64,000 nucleotides of DNA from an uncultured Paracoccaceae bacterium (GCA_947494445.1 CANLVD010000008.1:1-64000), one strand, 5' to 3'; counted from the stretch's first letter, positions 1-9,430 are shown. Made by a program: numbers and translations. Notes: generated by a model from the sequence alone, not told the origin.

Positions 1-1893
1 CTGTCGGACGAGCGCTTCGAGGTGGTCGACGGCGCGGTGAAGCTGAAGGATGGCGTGACGCTGGACCATGAGGAGGCAGGTGCTCTTTCTCTTGAGGTGA
101 CAGCGACGGACTCGGGCGGCGGGTCGGTGTCGCAAACCTTCGAAATACAGGTGGTCGAGATGCCGGATGTCTCGATCGCGTCAGGATTTCAGGCGCAGTA
201 TTTCGATATGGATGAAAGGTTGAGCAAGCTTGATGATGTCGATTGGGCAGCGGACCCCACCCATCAGGAGGTGGTCTCGGACATCAACTACACCAACAGT
301 TCCAATTCATTCTGGGAAGATGGTTCGCGCGACACATTTGCTGCGCGCATCTCGGGCAATATCGAAGTCACAGAGGGTGGCACCTTTGACTTTCACGTAG
401 GCGCGGACGATGGCGTGGCCCTGTTCGTCAACGGTGTGGAAGTGGTTGATAATGATGGCCTTCACGGGTTTCGCACGCGCAGTGGCGAGATTGAGCTGGA
501 GCCCGGTACCCATGCAATCGAAGTGCGGTATTTTGAGAACTACGGCCATGCAGGCCTGAAGGTTGAGTGGAGTGGTCCGGGCGTGGAGGGACGCGAACTT
601 CTGACAGCGCCGGATGATGAGAGCATGCAAACCGTGAACGGGATGCCGTTGAGCCTTCGTCTGGATATTGAACAGACAGATGCTGACGCGGTACATTTTC
701 TGGAAGGCTTGCCGCCCGGGACGATTGTCGGGAATGAAGCCGGCAGTTTTGATGTCGGCCCAGACGGATCGATTGACATCACCGGCTGGGACACCTCGGT
801 CCTGACCATCACGCCGCCGGTCGACTTTGTTGGTGACGTTGCGGCACAACTGACGACCGTGATCAATCTGGAAGACGGGCAGACACTATCCGGAAGCAAA
901 GCGTTCGATATGACAGTGAATGAGGCGCAGGTCGCTCCCCCCGGTCTGGAAGTGCAATCAGGGTTTCACGCCAGCTACTATGACGTTGATCATAGCTTGC
1001 GCAAACTTGACGACATCAACTGGGGTAGCGAGCCCACACACGAAGAAATGGTTGGCGAGATCAACTATGAAAACGGTCGCGATTCCTTCTGGGAAGGCGG
1101 ATCAAAGGATACGTTTGGTGCGAAAATCACCGGCAAGATCGATGTCGAAGAAGGCGGATCCTACGACTTTTTCATCGGTGGCGATGACGGCGTGATGCTC
1201 TTTGTCAACGGAGAACCCGTCATCAATAACGATGGCTTACATGGTTTCAGAACACGCTCGGGGGAAATCGAACTTGAGCCGGGAACTCACGAAATTGAAG
1301 TGCGCTACTTCGAAAACTACGGGCATGCCGGGCTTAAACTTGAGTGGGAGGGGCCTGGGACCGAGGGCCGCGAATTGGTTACGGCCAATCCGGACCTTGA
1401 GGTCGAGCCCAATGGCACGTTGGAAATTTCACTGGTGACAGACATGTCCGACAGTGTCAGCATCTCGGGCCTGCCGGCTGATACCATACTGGTCAGCGGT
1501 GATCATACGGCCGTTTCCGACGGGTCGGGCATAGATCTGACTGGCTGGGACCTGAATATCATCGAGGTTATGCCACCTCCCGATTTCGCGGGAGAAATCT
1601 CAGCAACCGTTGAGGTGACAGGCACTGCATTCAATGGTCAGGAGACCAGCAGCGTCAGTGAAATTTCGATTTCCGTCGGGGACGGCTCCACTGGTACTTC
1701 TCCATCAAATGACGATGAAATGATGATCGCCACGGCCGAAGAGGCTTCAGCCCAGAACCAGAGCGGATGGGATGGCGATGATTCCGCAATGGACCAAAGC
1801 GAGGGCGATCCGATGGAGGAAGCGGTGGAGGTGAAAACCGAAGGAGAGCAGGCAAATGACGGGTCTGAAAGCTTCGCGCATTCGGAGTTCTGA
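1..1893 (+). CDS. Large secreted PA14/cadherin-like protein, 3' part
   Basis: The reading frame is open from base 1, so the start lies upstream of the window; about 630 C-terminal residues are visible. They begin with the end of a cadherin-like repeat (VTATDSGGGSVSQTF). Two PA14-type beta-barrel domains follow, at about residues 60-200 and 320-455, each with the GADDGV/GGDDGV, LFVNG, GTHxIEVRYFENYGHAGLK and WxGPG elements. PA14 domains commonly bind glycans in adhesins and secreted enzymes, so an extracellular adhesive or carbohydrate-binding role is inferred. Each PA14 copy is followed by a beta-rich linker with an ITGWD/LTGWD motif. The C-terminus is a low-complexity tail rich in D, E, S and Q with no visible sortase or transmembrane anchor, fitting type I secretion. 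The true length, and whether RTX repeats lie upstream, cannot be seen. Confidence 0.85.
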   Translation: MSDERFEVVDGAVKLKDGVTLDHEEAGALSLEVTATDSGGGSVSQTFEIQVVEMPDVSIASGFQAQYFDMDERLSKLDDVDWAADPTHQEVVSDINYTNSSNSFWEDGSRDTFAARISGNIEVTEGGTFDFHVGADDGVALFVNGVEVVDNDGLHGFRTRSGEIELEPGTHAIEVRYFENYGHAGLKVEWSGPGVEGRELLTAPDDESMQTVNGMPLSLRLDIEQTDADAVHFLEGLPPGTIVGNEAGSFDVGPDGSIDITGWDTSVLTITPPVDFVGDVAAQLTTVINLEDGQTLSGSKAFDMTVNEAQVAPPGLEVQSGFHASYYDVDHSLRKLDDINWGSEPTHEEMVGEINYENGRDSFWEGGSKDTFGAKITGKIDVEEGGSYDFFIGGDDGVMLFVNGEPVINNDGLHGFRTRSGEIELEPGTHEIEVRYFENYGHAGLKLEWEGPGTEGRELVTANPDLEVEPNGTLEISLVTDMSDSVSISGLPADTILVSGDHTAVSDGSGIDLTGWDLNIIEVMPPPDFAGEISATVEVTGTAFNGQETSSVSEISISVGDGSTGTSPSNDDEMMIATAEEASAQNQSGWDGDDSAMDQSEGDPMEEAVEVKTEGEQANDGSESFAHSEF

Positions 1894-2098
1894 TCACCTT
1901 GGCGGCTGTTTCTTTTGACGGGTTTTAAGCTGCTCTGGCGTATTGAACGCAGGGGATGAAATCGGATTTCAAGGGAGTTGCGAGACATGCTCCCAACCAC
2001 TGGTCCAGACAGAACCAGCCATTATGGCAAACACAAATCATCGTCCAGTTTGAAGGGCGGGCAGTAACCTGCCATTGTTGCTGAGAGGAGGCCCTCCC

Positions 2099-3103
2099 TT
2101 GGCAAATGAACTTGAGCAAAACTGCAGGGAACTGGTTGCCGAACTTGGACTGGCAAACCCCGAAGATGTTCTGGAGATCGCACCACTGACCGGTGGTGTC
2201 GCGTCCGACATTGCGCGGGTTGACCTGGGTGACCGACGAATTTGCATGAAGTTTGCGCTGCCAAAACTCAAGGTTTCGGCGGAATGGCAAGCGCCAGTTC
2301 ATCGTAATGCAGCGGAATACGCCTGGCTTGATTTTGTGGCCAGTCAGTTCCCAGAGAATGCCGTACAGCTTTTTGGAAAATCAGAAACGCTCCACGGGTT
2401 TGCAATGGAGTTTCTTGAAGGGGATCAGGTTTATCTCTGGAAGACCAACCTGTTGACCGAGGCTTCGGATCAGGGGGAGGCTGAGCGGGTGGCGGACCTG
2501 CTGGGCAGGATCCACGCATTGTCATCCAGGCAGGGGTTTGACCGATCTGCATTTGGCAACAAACATGATTTCCACGCATTGCGGATTGAGCCTTATCTGG
2601 TTCAGACGGCACGGGCTCACCCAGAGCTCGCCGGATCAATCAAACCACTGGAAGACATGCTCTTTGGCAGCGATAAAGTGCTGGTTCACGGGGATGCCAG
2701 CCCCAAGAATATCCTGTTGCGAAACAAAACTCCCATTCTGCTGGATGCCGAATGTGCAACCATGGGTGACGCGAGTTTTGATCCGTCATTTTGTATGAAC
2801 CATCTGCTGCTTAAGGCAATCCATCTGCCAGCCTCGCGGCGTCGGCTATTGGGTGATGTCGTCAAGTTCTGGACAGCCTATGCGCACCATGTGACTTGGG
2901 AAGATCCCGAAAGCCTTGAGGTACGGGTCTGCAAGCTGCTGCCGGTCCTGATGCTGGCCCGCATTGACGGAAAATCACCCGTTGAATATCTCACAGACAA
3001 GGAGCGGGGCAGGGTGCGTGATTTGTCCATTCCGCTGATCTCGTCACCCAAACACAGGGTTGCCGACCTGCTGAAGCATGTGACCGCAAAGCTTGGAGAC
3101 TGA
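2099..3103 (+). CDS. Phosphotransferase of the APH/choline-kinase fold
   Basis: About 334 residues with the aminoglycoside phosphotransferase/choline kinase signature. The catalytic loop VLVHGDASPKNIL lies near residue 200 and the metal-binding LLDAE about 15 residues later, followed by a helical C-terminal half. The family transfers the ATP gamma-phosphate to a hydroxyl on a small molecule; the substrate cannot be read from sequence. I choose TTG at 2099 because the purine-rich AGAGGAGG lies about 8 bases upstream; an in-frame TTG at 2075 has no such site. It stops 5 bases before an enolase paralogue, so the two are almost certainly cotranscribed and may act on the same metabolite. Alternative: a sugar or amino-sugar kinase, or a degenerate resistance-type kinase. 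Confidence 0.8.
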   Translation: MANELEQNCRELVAELGLANPEDVLEIAPLTGGVASDIARVDLGDRRICMKFALPKLKVSAEWQAPVHRNAAEYAWLDFVASQFPENAVQLFGKSETLHGFAMEFLEGDQVYLWKTNLLTEASDQGEAERVADLLGRIHALSSRQGFDRSAFGNKHDFHALRIEPYLVQTARAHPELAGSIKPLEDMLFGSDKVLVHGDASPKNILLRNKTPILLDAECATMGDASFDPSFCMNHLLLKAIHLPASRRRLLGDVVKFWTAYAHHVTWEDPESLEVRVCKLLPVLMLARIDGKSPVEYLTDKERGRVRDLSIPLISSPKHRVADLLKHVTAKLGD

Positions 3104-3108
3104 CTGAC

Positions 3109-4413
3109 ATGACTGCCATCAAGGCCCTGAAAGGGCGTCGCGTCTGGGATTCCCGCGGACACCCCACCGTAGAGGTCGATGTTACACTTGAGAATGGCAT
3201 CAAGGGCCGCGCCATCGCCCCGGCGGGTGCGTCACGCGGCACCCGTGAAGCGATTGACTTGCGCGATGGTGGTCACGCCTTGAAGGGCAAGGGGGTCGAT
3301 GCGGCCTTGGCCAACATAAACGGGTCCATTGCGACCACCCTGGTTGGTCTGGACGCCATGGACCAAATGGGCATTGACGCCCGTTTGGTTGATCTTGATC
3401 CGTCTCCGTTGAAAGACACGTTGGGTGGAAATGCCACCGTTGCGACATCGCTGGCTGTCTTGCATGCCGCGGCTGCGAATGCACGTAAGCCGCTTTGGCG
3501 GCATGTGGCAGACAGCTTTGGGTATGCGCCATCCATTCCCTTGCCCGAGATACAGATCTTCGGAGGAGGAGCACACGCCGGGCGTCGGGTGGACATTCAG
3601 GATTTCATGATCATGGTTCCCGGAGCCTCGTCCTTTGACGAGGTTATGGAAGTGACCAATGAAGTTTATTTCGCTGCCGGCGACATCATGGCGTCGCGGG
3701 GCAATCTGGCTGGTGTGGCCGATGAAGGCGGCTGGTGGCCAGTGTTTCGAAGCAACGAAGAGGCGCTTGAGACGCTGGTGGCTGCCATCGAGAAAGCCGG
3801 AGAGACACCGGGGGACCGGGTTGTGATCTCGCTTGATGTGGCGGCATCCGAGTTTGGTCAGGATGGAGTCTACAAGCTTACCCTTGAAGACAGGAACCTC
3901 GAGAGTGGAGCGCTGATCGATTTGTTGGGGGGCTGGATCGATGCCTATCCCATCGTGTCCATAGAGGATCCGCTGGGAGAAGATGATGCTGACGGGATGA
4001 TCGAATTCACCCGAAGGTTCGGGCATCAAGTGCAAATCATTGGCGATGACTATCTGGTGACAAATGCCGGGCTGATTAGGGCGGCAGTAGAGGACTACGC
4101 CTGCAACTGCGCTTTGATCAAGGTCAATCAGGTGGGCACGGTGTCCGAGGCACTCTCGGCATATGCGGCGGCCCGGGAAGCCGGGTGGACGGCGGTTGTT
4201 TCTGCCCGTTCAGGCGAAACCGAAGATACGTCGATCTCTCATCTCAGTGTTGGGTTGGGCGCGGGACAGTTGAAGGTAGGCTCGTTTCAGAGGTCTGAGC
4301 GCATGGTCAAATGGAATGAATGCCTGCGCATTCAGGATGATCCCGGATCAGGAGATTTCGCCGCTGGAGAGCCCCTTGCAGGAACCTGGTGGGGCCGCAG
4401 GCATCAAGCCTGA
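3109..4413 (+). CDS. Enolase paralogue with altered active site
   Basis: At 434 residues it matches enolase end to end. The metal ligands (D243, E286, D313), the general base lysine (K338 in LIKVNQ), the acid E206 (DEGG), loop histidine H156 and K389 (GQLKVG) are all present. Three conserved catalytic-site positions differ. The PSGAS loop serine is Ala39 (PAGAS), the QEF glutamate is Asp165 (IQDF), and the histidine of the SHRSGETED motif is Ala366 (SARSGETED). In true enolase that histidine contacts the phosphate of 2-phosphoglycerate. The fold and Mg2+ chemistry are therefore likely kept on a changed substrate. Carboxyphosphonoenolpyruvate synthase of phosphinothricin biosynthesis is a known precedent for an enolase paralogue with new chemistry. 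It follows a kinase-family gene after 5 bases, suggesting a phosphorylated substrate supplied by that enzyme. A weak housekeeping enolase is the alternative. Confidence 0.8.
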   Translation: MTAIKALKGRRVWDSRGHPTVEVDVTLENGIKGRAIAPAGASRGTREAIDLRDGGHALKGKGVDAALANINGSIATTLVGLDAMDQMGIDARLVDLDPSPLKDTLGGNATVATSLAVLHAAAANARKPLWRHVADSFGYAPSIPLPEIQIFGGGAHAGRRVDIQDFMIMVPGASSFDEVMEVTNEVYFAAGDIMASRGNLAGVADEGGWWPVFRSNEEALETLVAAIEKAGETPGDRVVISLDVAASEFGQDGVYKLTLEDRNLESGALIDLLGGWIDAYPIVSIEDPLGEDDADGMIEFTRRFGHQVQIIGDDYLVTNAGLIRAAVEDYACNCALIKVNQVGTVSEALSAYAAAREAGWTAVVSARSGETEDTSISHLSVGLGAGQLKVGSFQRSERMVKWNECLRIQDDPGSGDFAAGEPLAGTWWGRRHQA

Positions 4414-4532
4414 AGAAGACGGACTATCTTTCGCGACCAATGCCTCAAAACTGATTGCCAGCGCATATTTTGAGAACACACGGATGCCATCTGGATTGAG
4501 GTCTTCATCGCACTGAACACAGGTTCAATAAC

Positions 4533-4570
4533 AAAAAACCCCGCCCGACGGTCTGTCGGACGGGGTTTGA
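4533..4570. terminator. Bidirectional intrinsic terminator
   Basis: A GC-rich inverted repeat, AACCCCG-CCCGAC / GTCGGACGGGGTT with a short GGTCT loop, is flanked by A6 on the left and TTT on the right. It lies between convergent genes: the enolase paralogue and the Bax-inhibitor-1 gene. The A6 becomes a U6 tract for the minus-strand transcript, so it should act most strongly on that gene. Confidence 0.85.
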
Positions 4571-4590
4571 ATTCAAGTTAGACGCGCGCG

Positions 4591-5358
4591 TTACTCTCTG
4601 TTTCCGAACAACTGCAACAGCATCATGAACATGTTGATGAAGTTGATATAGAGGCTGAGCGCACCCATGATCGCCGCTTTGCCGAGCCAGGCTTCACCGC
4701 CAGGCTGACCTGCCATCATCAGATACTCGTTCTTGATGCGCTGGGTGTCATAGGCAGTCAGGGCCGCAAACACGAGAACACCGATGGACGAGATCGCAAA
4801 CATCAGCGCGGGCGAGCCCAGGAAGATATTGACGATCGACGCAACGACCAGACCGATCACACCCATAATCAGGAAGCGACCCCATGCGGACATGTCACGC
4901 TTCGTGGTGTAGCCGTAAAGGCTGAGACCCGCAAAGGCGATCGCTGTCACGAAGAATGTCTGTGCAATCGACATGCCAGTGAACACCGCGAAGATCCAAG
5001 AGATCGACAGGCCCATGACGGCAGAGAATGCATAGAACATGACCTGAGCGGCAGCTTCAGACATGCGGTTGATCATGCCACCCATCAGGAAAACCATGAT
5101 CAGTGGGGCAAACATGATGACCCATTTCAGGGGCGAGAAGAAAATCGCCTCGATCAGGCCGGACGGGATCAGGCCGGTTTCCTGACCGCGCACGAACGCG
5201 GCGACATCCACACCGAACACATAGGCTACGGCACCTGTGACCAGCATCGCGCCAGACATCAGCCCGTAGACCTTGTTCATATGGGCACGCAGGCCTGCAT
5301 CGATATCCGCCGTGCGGACGCCGGCGCCTGCTCTGCGAACTGTTTCAAATTCGGCCAT
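4591..5358 (-). CDS. Bax inhibitor-1/YccA family membrane protein
   Basis: 255 residues with about seven hydrophobic segments after a roughly 30-residue cytoplasmic N-terminus. It has the features of the BI-1 family: the first segment near GLMSGAMLVTGAVAYVF, the mid-protein AYDTQRIK motif in the loop before the last segments, and a C-terminal LYINFINMFMMLLQLFG helix. BI-1 proteins are inner-membrane pH-sensitive leak channels; bacterial YccA/YbhL relatives modulate FtsH or calcium flux. The start is supported by GGAGGG 6 bases upstream. It is monocistronic, ending in the terminator at 4533-4570. Family assignment is firm, cellular role inferred. Confidence 0.93.
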   Translation of the reverse strand: MAEFETVRRAGAGVRTADIDAGLRAHMNKVYGLMSGAMLVTGAVAYVFGVDVAAFVRGQETGLIPSGLIEAIFFSPLKWVIMFAPLIMVFLMGGMINRMSEAAAQVMFYAFSAVMGLSISWIFAVFTGMSIAQTFFVTAIAFAGLSLYGYTTKRDMSAWGRFLIMGVIGLVVASIVNIFLGSPALMFAISSIGVLVFAALTAYDTQRIKNEYLMMAGQPGGEAWLGKAAIMGALSLYINFINMFMMLLQLFGNRE

Positions 5359-5521
5359 TAAACCCTCCGTTTACATGTGACCATTGCTTCACGCCAAACG
5401 CAGCCTTGGGGCTGGCCTGACGTACTCCCGCTAGATATTGGCAGGGTTGCCCCTGTTTTCAAGGTATTTCGGGCCAAATCATGACTGAATTGGTAAAGAA
5501 ATTCGATCCAGGCTTGTTCTG

Positions 5522-8044
5522 TCAATCTCGGGCACGCAAAACTCTGGCAGGTCGGGTTGACAGTGGGCGCCAGGCAAAGCCTAAGCCGGCCAAAAGAGAG
5601 GCAAGTGCACCACCCAGCACAATCGCTGTGGCAGATACAGGTTCGAAACGGAAATCGGCCTCCATCACGAAAGTCATGACCGCCCAGCTGGCCAAACCTC
5701 CGGCAAGGATCGCCACAAGACCTGCGGCGCCACCCAGAATGGCCGAACGCAGGGCGAAACTGGACAGGATACGTGCACGTTCTGCCCCGAGGGTCTTGAG
5801 CACTGCGGCCTCAAAGACGCGCTTGCGTTCGCCTGCGGCTGCGGCTCCGATCAGGACGACAAAGCCGGTCAGAAGCGTTGCGGCGGCTCCGTACCGGGTG
5901 GCAGCAGCCAATGACTCGAGCGCCTCGGTCACACGTTCGATCCCGTCGCGCACCCGGATTGCCGTGATGTTGGGGAATTGCTCGGACACCGAACGCAAAA
6001 GTGGCGCCTCGGCCGCCTCATCGGCATAAACGGTCGCGATATGGGTGTGCGGTGCGCCCGCGAGCGCGCCCGGGTTCAGCGTCATGATGAAGTTGATGCC
6101 CATATTCTGAAACTCGACCACACGGAAATTGGCAAGAGTTGCCGTGATGTCACGCCCAAGGATGTTGACCGTCACTTCATCGCCGAGTTTCAGGCCCATC
6201 TCCAATGCTTCTTCCTCGGCGAAACTCATCAAGGGCGGGCCTGAATAATCCTCAGGCCACCATTCGCCGTCCGTGATAGCAGACCCCTTCACCGGCAATG
6301 CGGAGTAGGTCACGCCGCGATCACCACTCAGCACCCAGTGATCGCCCGCCACTTCGCTGGCTGGCTGACCATTGATCCGGGTTATGATCCCGCGCAACAT
6401 CGGGGCCGTGTCGATCTTGCCGACACCGCCTGTATCGTTTGATGTGTTCAGGAAGCCATCAAGTTGGTTGTTCTGGATATCGACGAAGAAATAGGCAGGT
6501 GCCTCGACCGGCAGGTCCTGAGAGATCGCCGTCCGGAGGTTGGTGTCGATCTGGCCCACGGCCGCCAGCACAGTGAGGCCAAGACCCAGTGACAGAATGA
6601 CCGACGCAGTTTCACCACCGGGGCCGCCAACTGATGCCAGCGCAAGCCGCAGGCTGGGCCTGCCGGTCACAAGCCTGCTGCGCGCAAGACTTGCTGCCAG
6701 TTTGCGGGTCACCCAGGCAGATCCCGCCAGCACCAGCAGGGCAGCAGCGATTGCCAGACCTGCGTAAAGTGCCAAGCGGGGGACCGCGGCATACAGCATC
6801 GCCACCCCGACCAGCATCGCGGCCAGAACAATGGTCAGAAGGATGTATTGTGGCTTTGGCCATCTGGTACCCGGCGTTGTGCCGTCCCGGAACAATCCTG
6901 CTGCGCGGATATCTCGGGCCCTGGCAAGCGGCCAGACGGTGAAGATCAATGCCGCCAGAATGCCGTAGAGCGCAGCCTCGGCCAGTGGGGCAGGGTAGAT
7001 GGCAAAAAGTGCAGGTATTGGCAGTTGAGCGCTGATGACCGGGGCCAGCAAAAGCGGTACGCCCGCACCAAGTGCCAGTCCCAGCGCTACGCCGATCACC
7101 GACATCAAACCGATTTGCATCAGGTAGACGGCAAAGATGGTATTGCCCTCAGCCCCAAGGGTCTTGAGCGTGGCGATGGTGTCGGTCTTGCCGTCAAGGT
7201 AGCTGCGCACTGCAGCCGAAACGCCGATGCCGCCCACGGCCAGCCCGGCAAGACCTACAAGTACAAGAAATGCACCCAGTCGATCGATGAACCGCGCGAT
7301 GCCCGGAGTGCCGTTGCGGCTGTCGCGCCAGCGTAGACCGGTCTCGGAGAACTGTGTTTCGGCTTCAGATTGTAGTGCTGCAAGGTCGGCCTCGGGCGGC
7401 AAGCGCAGCCGGTAGGAGCTGTCAAACAGCGTGCCGGGCGTGAGCAATCCGCTGCTTTCAAGTGCATCCAGCATCACGATGACCTGCGGCCCGAGAGCAA
7501 ACCCCGCGCCAACGGCATCAGGTGCATAATCCAGAGTTGCCCGCAACTCGAAGGCCTGTGTGCCCAATGTGATCCGGTCACCTGGAACCAGACCCAGCCT
7601 GTCGACCAGCACGCGGTCGGCCAGAATTCCCGGCAAGCCAGTGTCGGCAAGTGCGTCCCGCACTGACAATTGCGGCTCAGTCTCCAGCGTGCCATAGAGC
7701 GGGTAAAGGTCATCGACGCCTTTGACTTGGACCAGTGTCCGGGTCGCGTCTGTCACGGCCATAGAGCGGAAGTTCACCGTTTCTGACACGTCCTGTGCGA
7801 CCTCGTCCATGAAGGCGCGCTCAGGATCAGTCGCAAAGCGATAGGTAAATGACATTTCTGCATCACCACCGAGCAGTGAAGATGCCTCGGCCGTCAGACC
7901 CTCTTGAATGGCCGTCCGCACGGAGCCGACGGCCGCAATTGCAGCGACACCGAGCGCAAGACAGGCCAGAAAGATCCGCATGCCGCGCAAACCACCACGC
8001 AATTCGCGTGAAGCGATGCGCCAGCTGACGGCCAGATTGCTCAT
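5522..8044 (-). CDS. ABC transporter permease of the FtsX/YbbP type
   Basis: 840 residues, with an N-terminal membrane segment, a large periplasmic MacB-like domain, and two FtsX-type permease cores (about residues 260-440 and 720-830) containing ATLKTLGAEGNTIF and AVLKTLGAERARIL coupling motifs. This matches the YbbP family, which works with the YbbA ATPase. Its start overlaps the stop of the ATPase gene upstream by 4 bases (ATGA, 8041-8044), so translation is coupled. The neighbouring TesA-type esterase is divergent, the same arrangement as tesA/ybbA-ybbP in Escherichia coli. The substrate is not known; a role in lipid or lipoprotein handling at the membrane is inferred from the esterase neighbour. 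Confidence 0.9.
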   Translation of the reverse strand: MSNLAVSWRIASRELRGGLRGMRIFLACLALGVAAIAAVGSVRTAIQEGLTAEASSLLGGDAEMSFTYRFATDPERAFMDEVAQDVSETVNFRSMAVTDATRTLVQVKGVDDLYPLYGTLETEPQLSVRDALADTGLPGILADRVLVDRLGLVPGDRITLGTQAFELRATLDYAPDAVGAGFALGPQVIVMLDALESSGLLTPGTLFDSSYRLRLPPEADLAALQSEAETQFSETGLRWRDSRNGTPGIARFIDRLGAFLVLVGLAGLAVGGIGVSAAVRSYLDGKTDTIATLKTLGAEGNTIFAVYLMQIGLMSVIGVALGLALGAGVPLLLAPVISAQLPIPALFAIYPAPLAEAALYGILAALIFTVWPLARARDIRAAGLFRDGTTPGTRWPKPQYILLTIVLAAMLVGVAMLYAAVPRLALYAGLAIAAALLVLAGSAWVTRKLAASLARSRLVTGRPSLRLALASVGGPGGETASVILSLGLGLTVLAAVGQIDTNLRTAISQDLPVEAPAYFFVDIQNNQLDGFLNTSNDTGGVGKIDTAPMLRGIITRINGQPASEVAGDHWVLSGDRGVTYSALPVKGSAITDGEWWPEDYSGPPLMSFAEEEALEMGLKLGDEVTVNILGRDITATLANFRVVEFQNMGINFIMTLNPGALAGAPHTHIATVYADEAAEAPLLRSVSEQFPNITAIRVRDGIERVTEALESLAAATRYGAAATLLTGFVVLIGAAAAGERKRVFEAAVLKTLGAERARILSSFALRSAILGGAAGLVAILAGGLASWAVMTFVMEADFRFEPVSATAIVLGGALASLLAGLGFAWRPLSTRPARVLRARD

Positions 8045-8733
8045 TCCGCTGCCTCGGCCATGGGATCAATGCGCCCGTCGGACAGGCGCACGACAGTGTC
8101 GCAGCGTGCTGCAAGCTCCGGCGCATGGGTGACCAGCACAAGCGTAGCGCCATGACGATCCCGAAGGCCGAACAGCAGATCCATGATCGCTTGCCCGTTG
8201 GGGCCGTCCAGATTTCCCGTCGGCTCATCTGCCAGCAGGATGTTGGGGCGAGGGGCTGCGGCGCGGGCAAGGGCCACGCGTTGTTGCTCTCCGCCGGACA
8301 GTTGCGCGGGATAGTGATCAACCCGGTGACCCAGCCCTACAGCATCCAGCTCAGCCCGTGCGCGATCAAATGCATCCCGTGCGCCCGCCAGCTCCAACGG
8401 AGTTGCCACATTTTCAAGCGCGGTCATGGTCGGGATCAGGTGGAAAGACTGGAACACCACCCCCATATGATCCCTGCGAAACCGGGCCAGTTGATCCTCG
8501 TTCATCGTGGTAAGGTCCCGGCCGAGCGACAAAACCTGCCCGGATGTGGCGACTTCAAGTCCGCCCATCACCATGAGGAGAGAACTTTTGCCCGACCCCG
8601 ACGGCCCGATCAGCCCCACCGTTTCCCCTGCCGCCACATCCAGAGTGATGTCCTTGAGGATGTCGATTTTCCCGGCATTTCCTGCCAGACTGAGATTGAC
8701 ATCTTTCAGAGACAGGACAGGAAGGTCGGACAT
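8041..8733 (-). CDS. ABC transporter ATPase of the LolD/YbbA type
   Basis: 230 residues with Walker A GPSGSGKSSLL, the Q-loop (VVFQSFHLIPTMTALENV), signature LSGGEQQRVALARA, Walker B NILLADEPTGNLD and the H-loop VTHAPELA. The DEPTGNLD spelling is typical of the MacB/LolD/YbbA subfamily, which pairs with FtsX-type permeases, here the next gene. The start codon complement occupies 8731-8733 and shares three bases with the divergent esterase start ATG (8732-8734), so each promoter must lie inside the other gene or farther away. It energises the permease; transported molecule unknown. Confidence 0.93.
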   Translation of the reverse strand: MSDLPVLSLKDVNLSLAGNAGKIDILKDITLDVAAGETVGLIGPSGSGKSSLLMVMGGLEVATSGQVLSLGRDLTTMNEDQLARFRRDHMGVVFQSFHLIPTMTALENVATPLELAGARDAFDRARAELDAVGLGHRVDHYPAQLSGGEQQRVALARAAAPRPNILLADEPTGNLDGPNGQAIMDLLFGLRDRHGATLVLVTHAPELAARCDTVVRLSDGRIDPMAEAAE

Positions 8734-9430
8734 GGAAACCTCGGATCAAATGGGCAGCGCTCTCCGGGCATATGGGGCGCGTGCCGGTCTGCGCAAGGTG
8801 ATGACGGCTCTGGTCTTGTTGTCGCCAACGGCAGTCATGGCCGATCAGATCACGATTGCAGCACTTGGTGACAGTCTGACGCAAGGCTATGGGCTGGTTG
8901 AGGCAGAGGGGTTTGTGCCGCAGTTGCAGGCATGGTTGCAGACCGAAGGACAGGATGTGCGGCTGATCAATGCCGGTGTTTCCGGTGATACAACCGCAGG
9001 CGGGTTGGCGCGCGTGGCCTGGACCCTTGGCGACGATGTTGACGGGGTGATCGTGGCGCTGGGCGCAAATGACGTGTTGCGCGGCATCGATCCTGCGGTC
9101 AGCCGCGCCAACCTTTCAGGCATTCTTTCGCAAATCTCGGAAAAGGGATTGCCGATACTTCTGGTGGGCATTCCGGCGCCGGCAAATTATGGACCAGATT
9201 ACAAACACGATTTTGACGCCATCTATCCTGAACTTTCAGCCCAGTTCGGCACACATCTGTTCGAAAACTTCCTGTCGGGACTGGGATCAGGCGAGGATCT
9301 TTCCGCTGCGCAGGCCCTGATGCAGGGCGATGGCATTCATCCAAATGCACAAGGCGTTAAAAAGATCGTCGCGGCCATGGGGCCCGTGGTTCTGAACCTC
9401 GCCAATGACGTCCGGGAACTGACCAACTAG
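8732..9430 (+). CDS. tesA: TesA-like SGNH arylesterase / lysophospholipase
   Basis: 232 residues. The SGNH hydrolase blocks are all visible: block I ALGDSLTQGYGL with the catalytic serine, the block II glycine (VSGDTTAG), block III GANDVLRG, and block V DGIHPNAQG with the Asp/His pair. A hydrophobic stretch ending in AVMA before DQITIA is a likely Sec signal, placing the enzyme in the periplasm as for TesA. The ATG at 8732 is preferred because AGGAAGG lies 6 bases upstream; a later ATG near 8803 would give a shorter signal peptide. It hydrolyses thioesters and short esters in characterised relatives. It is divergent from the ABC exporter genes. Confidence 0.92.
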   Translation: METSDQMGSALRAYGARAGLRKVMTALVLLSPTAVMADQITIAALGDSLTQGYGLVEAEGFVPQLQAWLQTEGQDVRLINAGVSGDTTAGGLARVAWTLGDDVDGVIVALGANDVLRGIDPAVSRANLSGILSQISEKGLPILLVGIPAPANYGPDYKHDFDAIYPELSAQFGTHLFENFLSGLGSGEDLSAAQALMQGDGIHPNAQGVKKIVAAMGPVVLNLANDVRELTN

